Positions 35,860 to 44,516 of a DNA stretch of 64,000 bases are shown piece after piece. Source of the DNA: Halomarinibacterium sp041392125 (GTDB lineage Bacteria > Bacteroidota > Bacteroidia > Flavobacteriales > Flavobacteriaceae); NCBI GenBank assembly GCA_041392125.1, contig JAWKMR010000012.1, forward strand, positions 1 through 64,000, in the 5' to 3' direction. Position 1 is the first letter of the stretch. Each line of letters starts with the position of its first letter. The position numbers and the translations under genes were made by a program. Below the pieces are notes generated by a model that was given only the letters and a program-made list of their open reading frames with translations, searched no databases and was not told where the DNA came from.

Positions 35860-36542
35860 TAAACAACAAACTTATATCCAACTCCTTTCACAGTTTTAAA
35901 TTTATCGTCTCCTATTTTTTCTCGCAATTTACGAATGTGAACATCGATGGTTCTCCCTCCAACCACAACTTCATTACCCCAAACCGTATCAAGGATATCT
36001 TCTCTTTTAAACACTTTTCCAGGTTTTGAAGCCAATAATGCTAAAAGTTCAAATTCTTTTCGAGGTAAAATAATTTCTTCTTTCCCTTTTTGTACTTTAT
36101 ACTCCTCTCTGTTAATAATAATATTCCCAAGTTTTAAGGAATTATCTACCGTTTCAGGTTCTTTAAATCTTCGCAATAGGGCCTTTACCTTACTTACTAG
36201 TACTTTGGGCTTTATGGGCTTGGTAATATAATCATCGGCTCCTGCTTCAAATCCGGCAACTTGCGAATAGTCTTCCCCACGAGCGGTTAAAAAAGTAATA
36301 ATGGTTTCTGAAAGTTCCGGGATGTTACGCAACTTTTCACAGGCTTCAATGCCATCCATTTCAGGCATCATGACATCCAGAACAATAAGGTGAGGGTGGT
36401 GTTTTTTGGCTTCAGCAATGGCTTGAACTCCATTCTCGGCAGTGATGATTTGATATCCTTCTGCCGATAAATTATACCCAATTATTTCCAAAATATCCGG
36501 TTCATCATCTACCAGCAGAATTCTTGTTTCTTTTTTCTTCAT
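35859..36542 (-). CDS. PhoB-like response regulator (OmpR/PhoB family)
   Basis: 227 residues. Receiver domain 1-120 (LLVDDEPDILEII, phospho-Asp in LIVLDVMMPEMDG, Lys in DYITKPIKP) and winged helix 130-227 (PRKEFELLALLASKPGKVFKREDILDTVWG, VVGGRTIDVHIRKLREKIG, VKGVGYKFVV). This arrangement and its kinase fit PhoB/PhoR. An 11-bp periodic Pho-box-like array (36612-36655) and a 15-bp palindrome (36568-36582) lie in its upstream region, which strengthens the phosphate-response idea. Confidence 0.92.
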   Translation of the reverse strand: MKKKETRILLVDDEPDILEIIGYNLSAEGYQIITAENGVQAIAEAKKHHPHLIVLDVMMPEMDGIEACEKLRNIPELSETIITFLTARGEDYSQVAGFEAGADDYITKPIKPKVLVSKVKALLRRFKEPETVDNSLKLGNIIINREEYKVQKGKEEIILPRKEFELLALLASKPGKVFKREDILDTVWGNEVVVGGRTIDVHIRKLREKIGDDKFKTVKGVGYKFVV

Positions 36543-36567
36543 AAGGTATTTGTATTTTGGTGGGCTA

Positions 36568-36582
36568 AATATACAGTATATT
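36568..36582. promoter_or_regulatory. 15-bp palindrome upstream of the response regulator gene
   Basis: AATATAC-A-GTATATT, perfect around a single central base. It is 26 bases upstream of the regulator's ATG, a typical operator position. Confidence 0.5.
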
Positions 36583-36611
36583 CTGTCTAAACCATTTAAA
36601 TTACTACATTG

Positions 36612-36655
36612 TTAACGATTATGTAACATTCCTCTTACAATACAATTACAATTTA
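36612..36655 (+). promoter_or_regulatory. Pho-box-like array of four 11-bp direct repeats
   Basis: Four units start at 36612, 36623, 36634 and 36645, each with a T[AT]AC core in the same phase: TTAACG, GTAACA, CTTACA, ATTACA. An 11-bp period with TTAACA-like units is how PhoP/PhoB boxes look in Bacillus and enterobacteria. The array faces the T9SS gene at 36757 and lies 70 bases from the divergent regulator gene. Confidence 0.55.
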
Positions 36656-36756
36656 ATAAATTTAAACATTCTGCTATTATTTTAAGGTAAACCTTTAATA
36701 AAATACCCACTAAAAACTAAAAATTACGTTTCTTTGCAAAAAATAAAATAACTCTT

Positions 36757-37692
36757 ATGATGAAAAAAATTACTTTATTACTGGCTCTTTTTATTGCCGC
36801 AAACTCATTTGCCCAAATTGCCGGTACAAGCTTTGAAGAACCTGCTATTTTTGCGGTTCAATATGTAGATACCGGTGATCCAAATGTAGCTCATAACCTT
36901 ATTGATAATACCGATGAGCCTTTTGTAAATTGGACTTCTGCCGGTGGAGAAATGGGCTTTAGTGCCCGTTACGTGCCTTATGATACTCCCGATGTAGGTC
37001 TTACCGATGGCGATTTCGTTGGTGTTACCGATTTTGTAACTACTGTGGGGGCGTTTACAGATGGATTAAATGGATATCAAATTAGCGATGCTGACGGTAA
37101 CTTTATATTAGAATTTGATACTGTAGATTTAACCGGCGTTGCTACTCCAAGTGTTTCTTTAGACTACTGGATTTCCGAAACAGGATACGAAGGCGATGGC
37201 ACAGTAAACGAGTCTGGATCTGACCGATTAAGAATTTATGTAAAAGATCTTACTAATGCTACCGAAATAGACATTTTAGACACTACAGGAAGTGACATTA
37301 ATGACTTATTAATTGAAGGTTCTTGGATTAGCGGCGGAGCAAATCTTTTATCAGATACCAACGTACAACTTGTTATTGAAGCAAGAATGAATGCAAGCGC
37401 AGAGGCTTTCTACTTCGATAATATCGTTTTTTCTGGAACACCTCTTGGAATTAATGACCAAATCAAAACTCAATTTTCGATTTACCCTAATCCTGCCCAA
37501 GAATTTTTAAATATTACTTCTCCCGTACCCGGCGAAAAAAAGGTAGTTATTTATGATGTATTAGGAAAACAAGTAATGAGTACTAAGGTAACTGCTGAAA
37601 GAATGAACATTAGCCAACTTAACAGTGGTGTTTACATTGTTCAGATTACACAAGGAAATACTTCTGAAAGCAAAAAATTGGTGGTGGAATAA
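36757..37692 (+). CDS. Secreted protein with T9SS type-A sorting domain
   Basis: 311 residues with a signal peptide ending ANSFAQ. The middle (about 25-230) is beta-rich with carbohydrate-binding or jelly-roll character (DFVTTVGAFTDGLNGYQ, LEFDTVDLTGVATPSVSLDYWIS, AFYFDNIVF) but no named domain. The last 75 residues are a T9SS sorting domain (FSIYPNPAQEFLNI ... LNSGVYIVQITQG). Two adjacent ATGs make the start ambiguous by one codon. The Pho-box-like array upstream may control it. A very strong terminator follows. Confidence 0.85.
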   Translation: MMKKITLLLALFIAANSFAQIAGTSFEEPAIFAVQYVDTGDPNVAHNLIDNTDEPFVNWTSAGGEMGFSARYVPYDTPDVGLTDGDFVGVTDFVTTVGAFTDGLNGYQISDADGNFILEFDTVDLTGVATPSVSLDYWISETGYEGDGTVNESGSDRLRIYVKDLTNATEIDILDTTGSDINDLLIEGSWISGGANLLSDTNVQLVIEARMNASAEAFYFDNIVFSGTPLGINDQIKTQFSIYPNPAQEFLNITSPVPGEKKVVIYDVLGKQVMSTKVTAERMNISQLNSGVYIVQITQGNTSESKKLVVE

Positions 37693-37712
37693 AGCTCCTA
37701 AATAATATTTCT

Positions 37713-37745
37713 AAAAAAGCTTCTGGAGTTCCAGAAGCTTTTTTT
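37713..37745 (+). terminator. Strong terminator after T9SS gene
   Basis: 15-bp stem AAAAAAGCTTCTGGA / TCCAGAAGCTTTTTT with a 2-base loop (GT), followed by a T-run. Confidence 0.93.
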
Positions 37746-37751
37746 ATTCCC

Positions 37752-37759
37752 TATTTTTG
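37752..37759 (+). promoter_or_regulatory. -7 box (TATTTTTG) of the LuxE/transglutaminase-like/DUF350 operon
   Basis: Exact TAnnTTTG directly after the terminator and 19 bases before the ATG at 37778, so the three-gene operon has its own promoter. Confidence 0.6.
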
Positions 37760-37777
37760 AAAAGTAGAAATCTACCC

Positions 37778-38752
37778 ATGCTCGAAAACGCTATTTTTCA
37801 GATTACTAATAATGCCCAATTTGAAGCCCTTGCTCTTCAAGTTTTTCAATATCAGTACACCCATGTCTCAGTATATCAGGATTTTTGTAACCTGATGAAC
37901 AAAACCCCCACCAATGTAAAAACTTGGGAAAACATTCCTTTTTTACCTATCGAATTTTTTAAAACACACCCCATTTTATCTTCAGATAAAAAAGCAACTA
38001 TACAATTTACCAGTAGTGGCACTACAGGAACTATCGTAAGCAAACATTTTGTAGGGGATGTTTCGCTATACGAAGAAAGTTTTTTAAGGACTTTTCAGCT
38101 TTTTTACGGAAATCCAAAAGATTGGACCCTCCTGGCATTGCTCCCCAGCTATTTGGAACGAGATGGTTCATCGCTTATTTATATGGTTCAAAACCTGATA
38201 GAAAAAACTGAAAACCCTAATAGCGGATTTTACCTTAATAATCACGATGCCCTTATTCAAAAAATGCTGGAACAAGAAGCTAAAGGAAAAAAAACCTTAC
38301 TTATAGGTGTTTCGTATGCTTTATTGGACCTCATCGAAAAAAAACATTTTCAATTAATTCACACGACTGTTTTGGAAACCGGTGGAATGAAAGGAAAGCG
38401 CAAAGAATTGATTAAATCTGCTTTACATGATAAACTTAAAAAAGGGTTTGGTGTTTCTGAAATTCATAGTGAATATGGCATGACCGAGCTTCTATCGCAA
38501 GCCTATTCCGTAGGTGAAGGGCTATTTAAAACACCCCCGTGGATGAAAATACGCACCCGAGACACTGAAGATGCTCTTACCTGGGTTTCCGGGAAAACAG
38601 GAGGGATTAATATTATTGACTTAGCAAATTTGTACTCCTGCTCTTTTATTGCTACGCAAGATTTAGGGAAATTACACCCTAATGAAAATTTCGAAATTTT
38701 AGGTAGATTTGATACCAGCGATATTCGAGGCTGTAATCTTATGGTATTGTAA
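37778..38752 (+). CDS. LuxE-like acyl-protein synthetase / adenylate-forming protein
   Basis: 324 residues from the ATG at 37778. The adenylate-forming motif FTSSGTTGTIVSKH is clear, with later VLETGGMKGKRKEL and SEYGMTELLSQAY (acidic metal-binding Glu) and the terminal LGRFD hinge of the ANL superfamily. It resembles LuxE, which activates and transfers acyl groups, and phenylacetate-CoA-ligase-like proteins. Luciferase genes are absent, so the acyl acceptor here is unknown. It shares one base with the next gene (TAATG). Confidence 0.88.
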   Translation: MLENAIFQITNNAQFEALALQVFQYQYTHVSVYQDFCNLMNKTPTNVKTWENIPFLPIEFFKTHPILSSDKKATIQFTSSGTTGTIVSKHFVGDVSLYEESFLRTFQLFYGNPKDWTLLALLPSYLERDGSSLIYMVQNLIEKTENPNSGFYLNNHDALIQKMLEQEAKGKKTLLIGVSYALLDLIEKKHFQLIHTTVLETGGMKGKRKELIKSALHDKLKKGFGVSEIHSEYGMTELLSQAYSVGEGLFKTPPWMKIRTRDTEDALTWVSGKTGGINIIDLANLYSCSFIATQDLGKLHPNENFEILGRFDTSDIRGCNLMVL

Positions 38753-39786
38753 TGCAACAATCTCCAAAAAAAACTAACGGTTGTCTCTGGCTTTTTGTAT
38801 TTGCCCTTTTTTGTTTTGCAGGGGTCCTAATTCTTGCCGCCTTTTTAAGTATTCATTGGGCTTTAGCCTTTATAGCCTCAGGCATTGTTTCTGTTTTACT
38901 AGCAAATAAAATAGCTGGAAAACCTACTGTTGGAAGTCTTTTCAAAAATGTAGGATTCCTCTTTTTACTTATTATTGGACTCCGTTTTTTTCTGTTATTT
39001 TTAATTGAATTTGTCACTATTCCATCTGCTGAAGAAACTACTTTTAATGTAGAAGAAGGCGTTGCTAAATCTATTATTATTGAAGGAACTGATAGTGTTT
39101 CGGTGTACTCCAGCAATAGAATTTGGAAAGATAATTACGGCAATAATTATGAAGGAAAATTGACGGTTCGTGAAAAAGATTTCTTACGCCTTCACCACCA
39201 TATTAACTCGTATAAAGTGACAAGTTCCCCTAATTTTTGGGGAAACCTTTACGATTATATAGACCGAACCGACACGCCCAGTTTAGATTTGGTGATGACT
39301 ACTTTTGAAGAAATTCATTCCCGCAAAAATCTAAATCAAATGGAATTTGCAGAAATGGTTATCTCTTGCATTCAGGATATCCCCTATGCTTTTGTATTTC
39401 AAGAGGAGTGTTTACCCGCACAAAATTATGAAGAATCCATCCGATTAGTTCTTGAAAATTGCCCAGAATGTTGTATTGGTCATGTAAAATATGGTATTCA
39501 AAATCCGGTTTCCTTTCTTCAGAATTTAAAAGGCGATTGCGATACGCGTACCGTTTTAATTTATGCTATTTTGAAACATTTTAACTACGATGTTGCCATA
39601 TTAAATAGTGAATTTTATAGACATTCTATTATTGGGTTAAATCTTCCCGCAAAGGGCCTCTATAAAAACTACTACGGAAAAAAATATGTGGTTTGGGAAA
39701 CTACGGCAAAGTATTATACAGCAGGACAACTCCCTTACAATTTTAATGATATAACCCACTGGAATGTGGTATTAACCAGTAAATAA
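38752..39786 (+). CDS. Membrane-anchored transglutaminase-like (papain-fold) protein
   Basis: 344 residues. Two or three membrane helices (about 9-30, 33-48, 59-86) precede a soluble part. The C-terminal third has the transglutaminase-like core: Cys in NLKGDCDTRTVLIY, His in YRHSIIGLNLP, and a VVWETTAKYYTAG strand. Cysteine-rich loop FVFQEECLPA...ENCPECCIG lies between. The likely job is cleavage or transfer on peptide bonds, but the substrate is not known. Translationally coupled to the LuxE-like gene; DUF350 follows after six bases. Confidence 0.8.
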   Translation: MQQSPKKTNGCLWLFVFALFCFAGVLILAAFLSIHWALAFIASGIVSVLLANKIAGKPTVGSLFKNVGFLFLLIIGLRFFLLFLIEFVTIPSAEETTFNVEEGVAKSIIIEGTDSVSVYSSNRIWKDNYGNNYEGKLTVREKDFLRLHHHINSYKVTSSPNFWGNLYDYIDRTDTPSLDLVMTTFEEIHSRKNLNQMEFAEMVISCIQDIPYAFVFQEECLPAQNYEESIRLVLENCPECCIGHVKYGIQNPVSFLQNLKGDCDTRTVLIYAILKHFNYDVAILNSEFYRHSIIGLNLPAKGLYKNYYGKKYVVWETTAKYYTAGQLPYNFNDITHWNVVLTSK

Positions 39787-39792
39787 AAGATT

Positions 39793-40308
39793 ATGAATAA
39801 ACAACTTTTTACCCTCGCCCTTTTTGAAGTCATTCTTTCCATTATTATTACGGTGGTTATTATTTATGTTTCCTACAGCATCTTACACAAATTGTTTTTC
39901 AGAAAAGAAGATATTAAAGGAAACAACACCGCTTTTACCGTTTTTACTTCAGGTATAATTCTAAGCATTGGGCTTATTTTAGGAGAGATTTTACCTTCTA
40001 TTACTAACATTATTCGGTTGGCAACTACTCAAACCGATGCAATTGATGCGGGTATGATTATAAAATACTCAGGAATTTACTTACTTATAGGGTTTTTAGC
40101 TGCAGTCATTATCAATGCCTCGGTGTTCTTTTTATTTTCTATACTTACCAGAGGTATTAACGAGTTTGAAGCCATTAAAAATAATAATGTGGGGGTGTCT
40201 ATTTTAGTGGCCACGACATTAGTAAGTATTACTTTAATTGTGAAGGAAAGCATTGCCCTTTTAATAAGTTCTTTAATTCCTTATCCTGAAGTTTCAAATT
40301 TTATGTAA
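39793..40308 (+). CDS. DUF350 family membrane protein
   Basis: 171 residues with four hydrophobic helices (about 8-30, 45-67, 90-112, 130-155). The arrangement ILSIGLILGEILPS ... INASVFFLFSILTRG fits DUF350 (YjfL-type). In some bacteria DUF350 clusters with ATP-grasp, spermidine-synthase-like and transglutaminase-like proteins, a predicted modification system (recalled from comparative-genomics work). It is the last gene of the three-gene operon, ahead of the terminator at 40403. Confidence 0.8.
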   Translation: MNKQLFTLALFEVILSIIITVVIIYVSYSILHKLFFRKEDIKGNNTAFTVFTSGIILSIGLILGEILPSITNIIRLATTQTDAIDAGMIIKYSGIYLLIGFLAAVIINASVFFLFSILTRGINEFEAIKNNNVGVSILVATTLVSITLIVKESIALLISSLIPYPEVSNFM

Positions 40309-40335
40309 AAGGTGTAAGGAATTTGAAAAAACACG

Positions 40336-40389
40336 ACCAATCCTATGTTATGAAAAAGGGGAATTCCCCTAACTGCTTTCATAATTGGT
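40336..40389 (+). repeat. Nested inverted repeat downstream of DUF350
   Basis: ACCAAT (40336-40341) pairs with ATTGGT (40384-40389), and TTATGAAA (40348-40355) pairs with TTTCATAA (40377-40384). The core GGGGAATTCCCC (40358-40369) is self-complementary. It precedes, and is separate from, the terminator at 40403-40428. Confidence 0.5.
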
Positions 40390-40402
40390 TGGTTAGTTAG
40401 TT

Positions 40403-40428
40403 GAAAGCCCCAATATTTTGGGGCTTTC
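40403..40428. terminator. Bidirectional terminator between DUF350 and tyrS
   Basis: GAAAGCCCC / GGGGCTTTC stem with an 8-base AT loop, between convergent genes. The T-tracts are short on both sides. Confidence 0.75.
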
Positions 40429-40432
40429 TTAT

Positions 40433-41728
40433 TTATACAACGGTAATAATAAAGTAATTCTTTTTCCCGCGTTGAAGCAATACAAACTGACCATTAATGA
40501 GGTCGGTTGCAGTAATTTGAAAATCCTCTCCCACCTTTTCTTTATTTACTGAAATAGAATTTTCTTTCAACGCTCGCCGTGCTTCTCCGTTAGACTTTAA
40601 AAAGCCTGTTTTCTCAGCCAAAGCACCTATAATGTCGAGTCCGTTAGAAATTTCTGTAGCAGCAATTTCAGCTTGGGGTACCCCTTCAAAAACATCGAGA
40701 AAGGTTTTTTCATCTAAGGATTTTAAACTTTCGGAAGTTGCATTCCCAAACAAAATTTCGGAAGCTTTTACAGCATTTTCATATTCCTCCTCACTATGAA
40801 CGGTAATGGTTACTTCTTGCGCCAAACGCTTTTGAAGCAATCTAAGATGAGGCGCTTCTTTATGTTCTGCAACCAATGCTTCAATGGTTTGTTGGTCTAA
40901 AAAGGTGAAAATCTTTATATATTTCTCAGCATCTTCATCGCTGGAATTTAGCCAATACTGGTAGAATTTATAGGGAGAGGTTCTATTGGCATCCAGCCAT
41001 ATGTTTCCACCCTCACTTTTACCAAATTTACTGCCATCACTCTTCGTAATCAAAGGACATGTGAGTGCATAGCCCTTACCGTTTCCTATTCTTCGAATTA
41101 ACTCGGTACCGGTAGTAATGTTTCCCCATTGGTCGCTCCCACCCATTTGCAAAGTGCAATGTTGTGATTTGTATAAATGAAGAAAATCGTAGCCTTGCAC
41201 TAATTGGTAAGTAAATTCGGTAAAAGACATCCCTTCGCTGGCTTCTCCGGAAATTCTATTTTTTACCGAATCCTTAGCCATCATATAATTTACGGTAATG
41301 TGTTTACCCACATCACGAATAAAATCCAGAAAACTAAATTCCTTCATCCAGTCGTAATTATTTACCATCACTGCTTGGTTTTCGGCTCCGGAAGAAAAAT
41401 CTAAAAATTGCCCTAATTGGTTCTTTACACATTCTTGATTATGGCGTAGTGTTTTTTCATCCAATAAATTACGTTCAGTGGACTTTCCGGAAGGGTCTCC
41501 AATCATTCCTGTGGCACCACCAACTAATGCAAAAGGTTTATGACCGCACCGCTGAAAAAAAGCCAATAACATAATGGGTACCAAATTACCTATATGCAGC
41601 GAGTCTGCTGTTGGGTCAAAACCTACATAGGCACTGCGCATAGCCTCGTTTAAATGGTCTTCGGTTTCGGGCATTACGTCATGAATCATTCCTCGCCAAG
41701 TGAGCTCTTCTACAAAATTTTTAAGCAT
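40433..41728 (-). CDS. tyrS: Tyrosyl-tRNA synthetase
   Basis: 431 residues from the ATG at 41728; an upstream open extension would begin before the promoter. Class I motifs: HIGN in ADSLHIGNLVP and KFGKSEGG in the KMSKS position. A tyrosine-site GGSDQWGNI and a C-terminal S4-like domain (EARRALKENSISVNKEKV) complete bacterial TyrRS. It is transcribed alone from an exact -7 box at 41745-41752. Confidence 0.96.
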   Translation of the reverse strand: MLKNFVEELTWRGMIHDVMPETEDHLNEAMRSAYVGFDPTADSLHIGNLVPIMLLAFFQRCGHKPFALVGGATGMIGDPSGKSTERNLLDEKTLRHNQECVKNQLGQFLDFSSGAENQAVMVNNYDWMKEFSFLDFIRDVGKHITVNYMMAKDSVKNRISGEASEGMSFTEFTYQLVQGYDFLHLYKSQHCTLQMGGSDQWGNITTGTELIRRIGNGKGYALTCPLITKSDGSKFGKSEGGNIWLDANRTSPYKFYQYWLNSSDEDAEKYIKIFTFLDQQTIEALVAEHKEAPHLRLLQKRLAQEVTITVHSEEEYENAVKASEILFGNATSESLKSLDEKTFLDVFEGVPQAEIAATEISNGLDIIGALAEKTGFLKSNGEARRALKENSISVNKEKVGEDFQITATDLINGQFVLLQRGKKNYFIITVV

Positions 41729-41744
41729 AATCGTTAATTTGCCG

Positions 41745-41752
41745 CAAAGATA
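41745..41752 (-). promoter_or_regulatory. -7 box (TATCTTTG) of tyrS
   Basis: Minus-strand TATCTTTG, exact TAnnTTTG, 16 bases before the tyrS ATG at 41728. No T-box-like leader fits in so short a space. Confidence 0.6.
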
Positions 41753-41770
41753 ATGGGATAGGGGAAAACA

Positions 41771-41802
41771 AAAAAGGAATTCTCTTTGCAAGAATCCTTT
41801 TT
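41771..41802 (-). terminator. Terminator after LRR protein gene
   Basis: AAAAAGG-A-ATTCT pairs with AGAATCCTTTTT (12 pairs with a bulged A). The A-run gives a T-tract on the minus strand. Confidence 0.8.
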
Positions 41803-41822
41803 AAGATTTACAACATAAATTA

Positions 41823-42971
41823 TTATAGCTTGATTACTTTTTTAACTAAATTCCCTTCGTTAGTATCCAGTTGAATAATTAGTAACCCCGACGGGAGTGT
41901 GGCTATAGAAATTTCATTTAAATTTTCTGAGACCTCAAGAAGTTTATTCCCTAAAACAGAAAAGACAGATATTTTTTTTAGGTCTACCGGAGACACAACC
42001 TTAAGAACATCTATTGCAGGATTAGGATATAATTTAATAATAGGAGTACTATTTGACAATACTGATAAGTTGCAATTCAGCGCATATTCTGTTGCTATGT
42101 CTTTTACCCAATTACTTTGCGAATATGAATATTCAGGATTATCTACTTCTATGCAGCTAAGGGTTGGGTTTTGTTCGCTATTGAAGTAAATAACTGCATC
42201 ATTGGTTCCTGTTTTAAAATTTAATTCGTGCAAAAGATTATTTCTACAAACTAAATTTGTGAGGGCTTGATTAGCTGCTAGATTTAAATTCTCCATTAGA
42301 TTATAGGAGCAGTCTAAAAAATGTAATTGTACGTTTTGAGAAACATCAATACTAGATAGGAAGTTGTTGTTCAAATACAATTTCTCTAAAGCCGTATTTT
42401 GAGAAACATCTATGGTTGATAACTTATTAGAACTTATATTTAAGTTTTTGAGCAGGGTGTTTTGGGAGACATCAATAGTTTCAAAATAATTGTAGGTACA
42501 CCACCATCGTTCCAAAAGTAGATTTTGTGTAAGATCTAAATTTGTAAGGAGATTAAAGTCGCAATTGATAATTCGTAATTGTGTATTTTGCGTTACATTT
42601 ATATCCACTAAGTCATTAAAAAAGCAATTAATTTCTTCCAGTGCTGGATTTTGAGAAAAATCTAAGTTTGTTAGTAAATTTTGACTACAATTAATACGTT
42701 TCAAATTCAAAAAAGCTTCAATTCCTTCCAAAGATTGAATCTCTTCTGCCCTTACTATGAGATTTTCTACAACTTCAGCTTCAGAAACTTCAATTTTACC
42801 ATTATCATTTAAATCGACATCTTCTTCAGGAATTCCATCTCCATCAACATCTACACAATTTAAATTTATAAGGGTATTTTTAAAATTCACATCAGGAATA
42901 AAAACAATTTGTGCCTTCAAAAAAGAAGCCCAAAGAAAGCACATGATAGCAAAAACATTTGCTTTAGACAT
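41823..42971 (-). CDS. Leucine-rich-repeat protein with T9SS sorting domain
   Basis: 382 residues with a signal peptide ending FLKAQ. An N-terminal part has two EF-hand-like acidic loops (DVDGDGIPEED, DLNDNGKIEV). About eight LRR units of 21-22 residues follow, each with a [NT]LDxSQNxxLExL type pattern (for example TIDVSQNTALEKLYL). The C-terminal 75 residues are a T9SS sorting domain (IKLYPNPAIDVLKV ... LPSGLLIIQLDTNEG). It is likely surface-displayed and binding a protein or polymer; the partner is unknown. Confidence 0.9.
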   Translation of the reverse strand: MSKANVFAIMCFLWASFLKAQIVFIPDVNFKNTLINLNCVDVDGDGIPEEDVDLNDNGKIEVSEAEVVENLIVRAEEIQSLEGIEAFLNLKRINCSQNLLTNLDFSQNPALEEINCFFNDLVDINVTQNTQLRIINCDFNLLTNLDLTQNLLLERWWCTYNYFETIDVSQNTLLKNLNISSNKLSTIDVSQNTALEKLYLNNNFLSSIDVSQNVQLHFLDCSYNLMENLNLAANQALTNLVCRNNLLHELNFKTGTNDAVIYFNSEQNPTLSCIEVDNPEYSYSQSNWVKDIATEYALNCNLSVLSNSTPIIKLYPNPAIDVLKVVSPVDLKKISVFSVLGNKLLEVSENLNEISIATLPSGLLIIQLDTNEGNLVKKVIKL

Positions 42972-43071
42972 AATTTTTCTTTTATAGCATTTTAAATATA
43001 CATATTTATTATTAATTAATATTTATGCAGAAGAGGATTATTTTTAAGCAAGGAACTTGTACTTTAGCTTT

Positions 43072-44073
43072 ATGATTTTAGTTACTGGGGGTACTGGTTT
43101 GGTTGGGGCACATTTGCTCTATAATCTGCTTTTGGAACACCCAACAATAAGAGCTACACATCGTAAAGGGAGTGACTTAGCCTCGGTAAAAAAGGTCTTT
43201 TCTTATTATACGAAAGATGTGGATACCTTGTTTCAAAAAATTGATTGGGTAGAAGCAAACATTACAGAACTCCCGGCTTTAGCTAACGTTTTTAAAAATA
43301 TTACCCACGTGTATCATTGCGCTGCTTTTATCAATTTTAACCCCAAACATTATTACGCTTTAAAAAAAGCAAATATTGAAGGTACGGCCAATGTAGTAAA
43401 CCTTTGTATTGAAAACGGGGTAAAAAAATTATGCTACGTAAGCTCTATAGCTACTTTAGGGAAAGGTTTTGAAGGTCAGCTTATTACAGAAGAAAATGAC
43501 TGGAATCCAGAAGACAATAACAGTGTATATTCTATAACAAAATATGGCGCCGAAATGGAAGTTTGGCGTGGCACTCAGGAAGGGTTGGAAGCCGTTATTG
43601 TAAATCCCGGAGTCATCTTGGGAGAAGGATATTGGCATTCCGGCAGTGGAATTTTAATTAAAAGGGTGGCTAAGGGAATTCGTTTTTATACCCATGGAAG
43701 TACCGGTTTTGTTGATATAAAAGATGTGGTAAAAGCCATGATTGCCTTAATGAATAGCTCGCTTAAAAATGAAAAATATATATTGGTTGGAAACTCATTA
43801 ACCTATAAAGAATTTATCACCAAACTATCGGAAGAGTTTGGAAATAAACCTCCTTCAAAATCTATTTCAAAAGGGGTTTTACTATTTTTAAGTAATCTGG
43901 ATTGGCTTTCAAGTAAGCTATTTAAAACCAAAAGAAGTTTATTAAAAGCAACCGTAAATTCTTTATTTACCCACTCTAAATACGATACTTCAAAAATAGA
44001 AACAGCATTGTCTTTTCAGTTTACTCCGTTTGAAGAAACGCTTCGCAGGATTGTAAAAAATTATACGAACTAA
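43072..44073 (+). CDS. NAD-dependent epimerase/dehydratase (dihydroflavonol-reductase-like SDR)
   Basis: 333 residues. Rossmann glycine motif VTGGTGLVGAHLL and the extended-SDR catalytic pair YSITKYGAEM (YxxxK) with a Ser in VSSIATLG upstream. The substrate region is lipid/steroid-like in the closest named relatives (dihydroflavonol 4-reductase, 3-beta-hydroxysteroid type); the true substrate is unknown. ATG at 43072 begins the Rossmann motif almost directly, which supports it over the upstream TTG. It overlaps the convergent DUF4296 gene by four bases. Confidence 0.88.
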   Translation: MILVTGGTGLVGAHLLYNLLLEHPTIRATHRKGSDLASVKKVFSYYTKDVDTLFQKIDWVEANITELPALANVFKNITHVYHCAAFINFNPKHYYALKKANIEGTANVVNLCIENGVKKLCYVSSIATLGKGFEGQLITEENDWNPEDNNSVYSITKYGAEMEVWRGTQEGLEAVIVNPGVILGEGYWHSGSGILIKRVAKGIRFYTHGSTGFVDIKDVVKAMIALMNSSLKNEKYILVGNSLTYKEFITKLSEEFGNKPPSKSISKGVLLFLSNLDWLSSKLFKTKRSLLKATVNSLFTHSKYDTSKIETALSFQFTPFEETLRRIVKNYTN

Positions 44074-44516
44074 TTTTGAGCCGGAGGAATTTGAAATTCA
44101 ACCAAAGAATCTTTTCCCTTTTTTCGTTGTTCCCTTAAAGTATCTAAACTGTCTTTTACAATCTTTGCTTCTTTTATAATTAAGGTGTCTATTTCGGCTT
44201 TTTGAACCATTAAGCGTTCTTCTACTGCTTTTAGAATAGCAATATATTCATTTAATTGAGAAGCATAATAGGCATTGCTTTGCACAAATTGGAGACTATC
44301 GATATCAAATTTCTTGTAAATTAAGGAATCCAAGTCTACAATTTCATCTCTTAACGTCTTATAGTTAATACTTCGGGCAGCATTTCCTGTGTAAGACTCG
44401 ACTAAAATCGAAACCATTTTATCTTTAGGTATCAAATTTTCAGGTTTTACAGGACGTTTTACATCTTGACAACCCAATAAAAAAATTCCAAAAAATAAAT
44501 ATGCTAAAAATTTCAT
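44070..44516 (-). CDS. DUF4296 lipoprotein
   Basis: 148 residues. A lipobox (LLGC, Cys16) follows a short signal peptide. The pattern PENLIPKDKMVSILVESY and SLIYKKFDIDSLQFVQSNAYYASQLNEY is that of DUF4296, a small Bacteroidota lipoprotein of unknown function. Its 4-base overlap with pyrC suggests co-transcription; this pairing appears conserved in the group (recall). Confidence 0.9.
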   Translation of the reverse strand: MKFLAYLFFGIFLLGCQDVKRPVKPENLIPKDKMVSILVESYTGNAARSINYKTLRDEIVDLDSLIYKKFDIDSLQFVQSNAYYASQLNEYIAILKAVEERLMVQKAEIDTLIIKEAKIVKDSLDTLREQRKKGKDSLVEFQIPPAQN

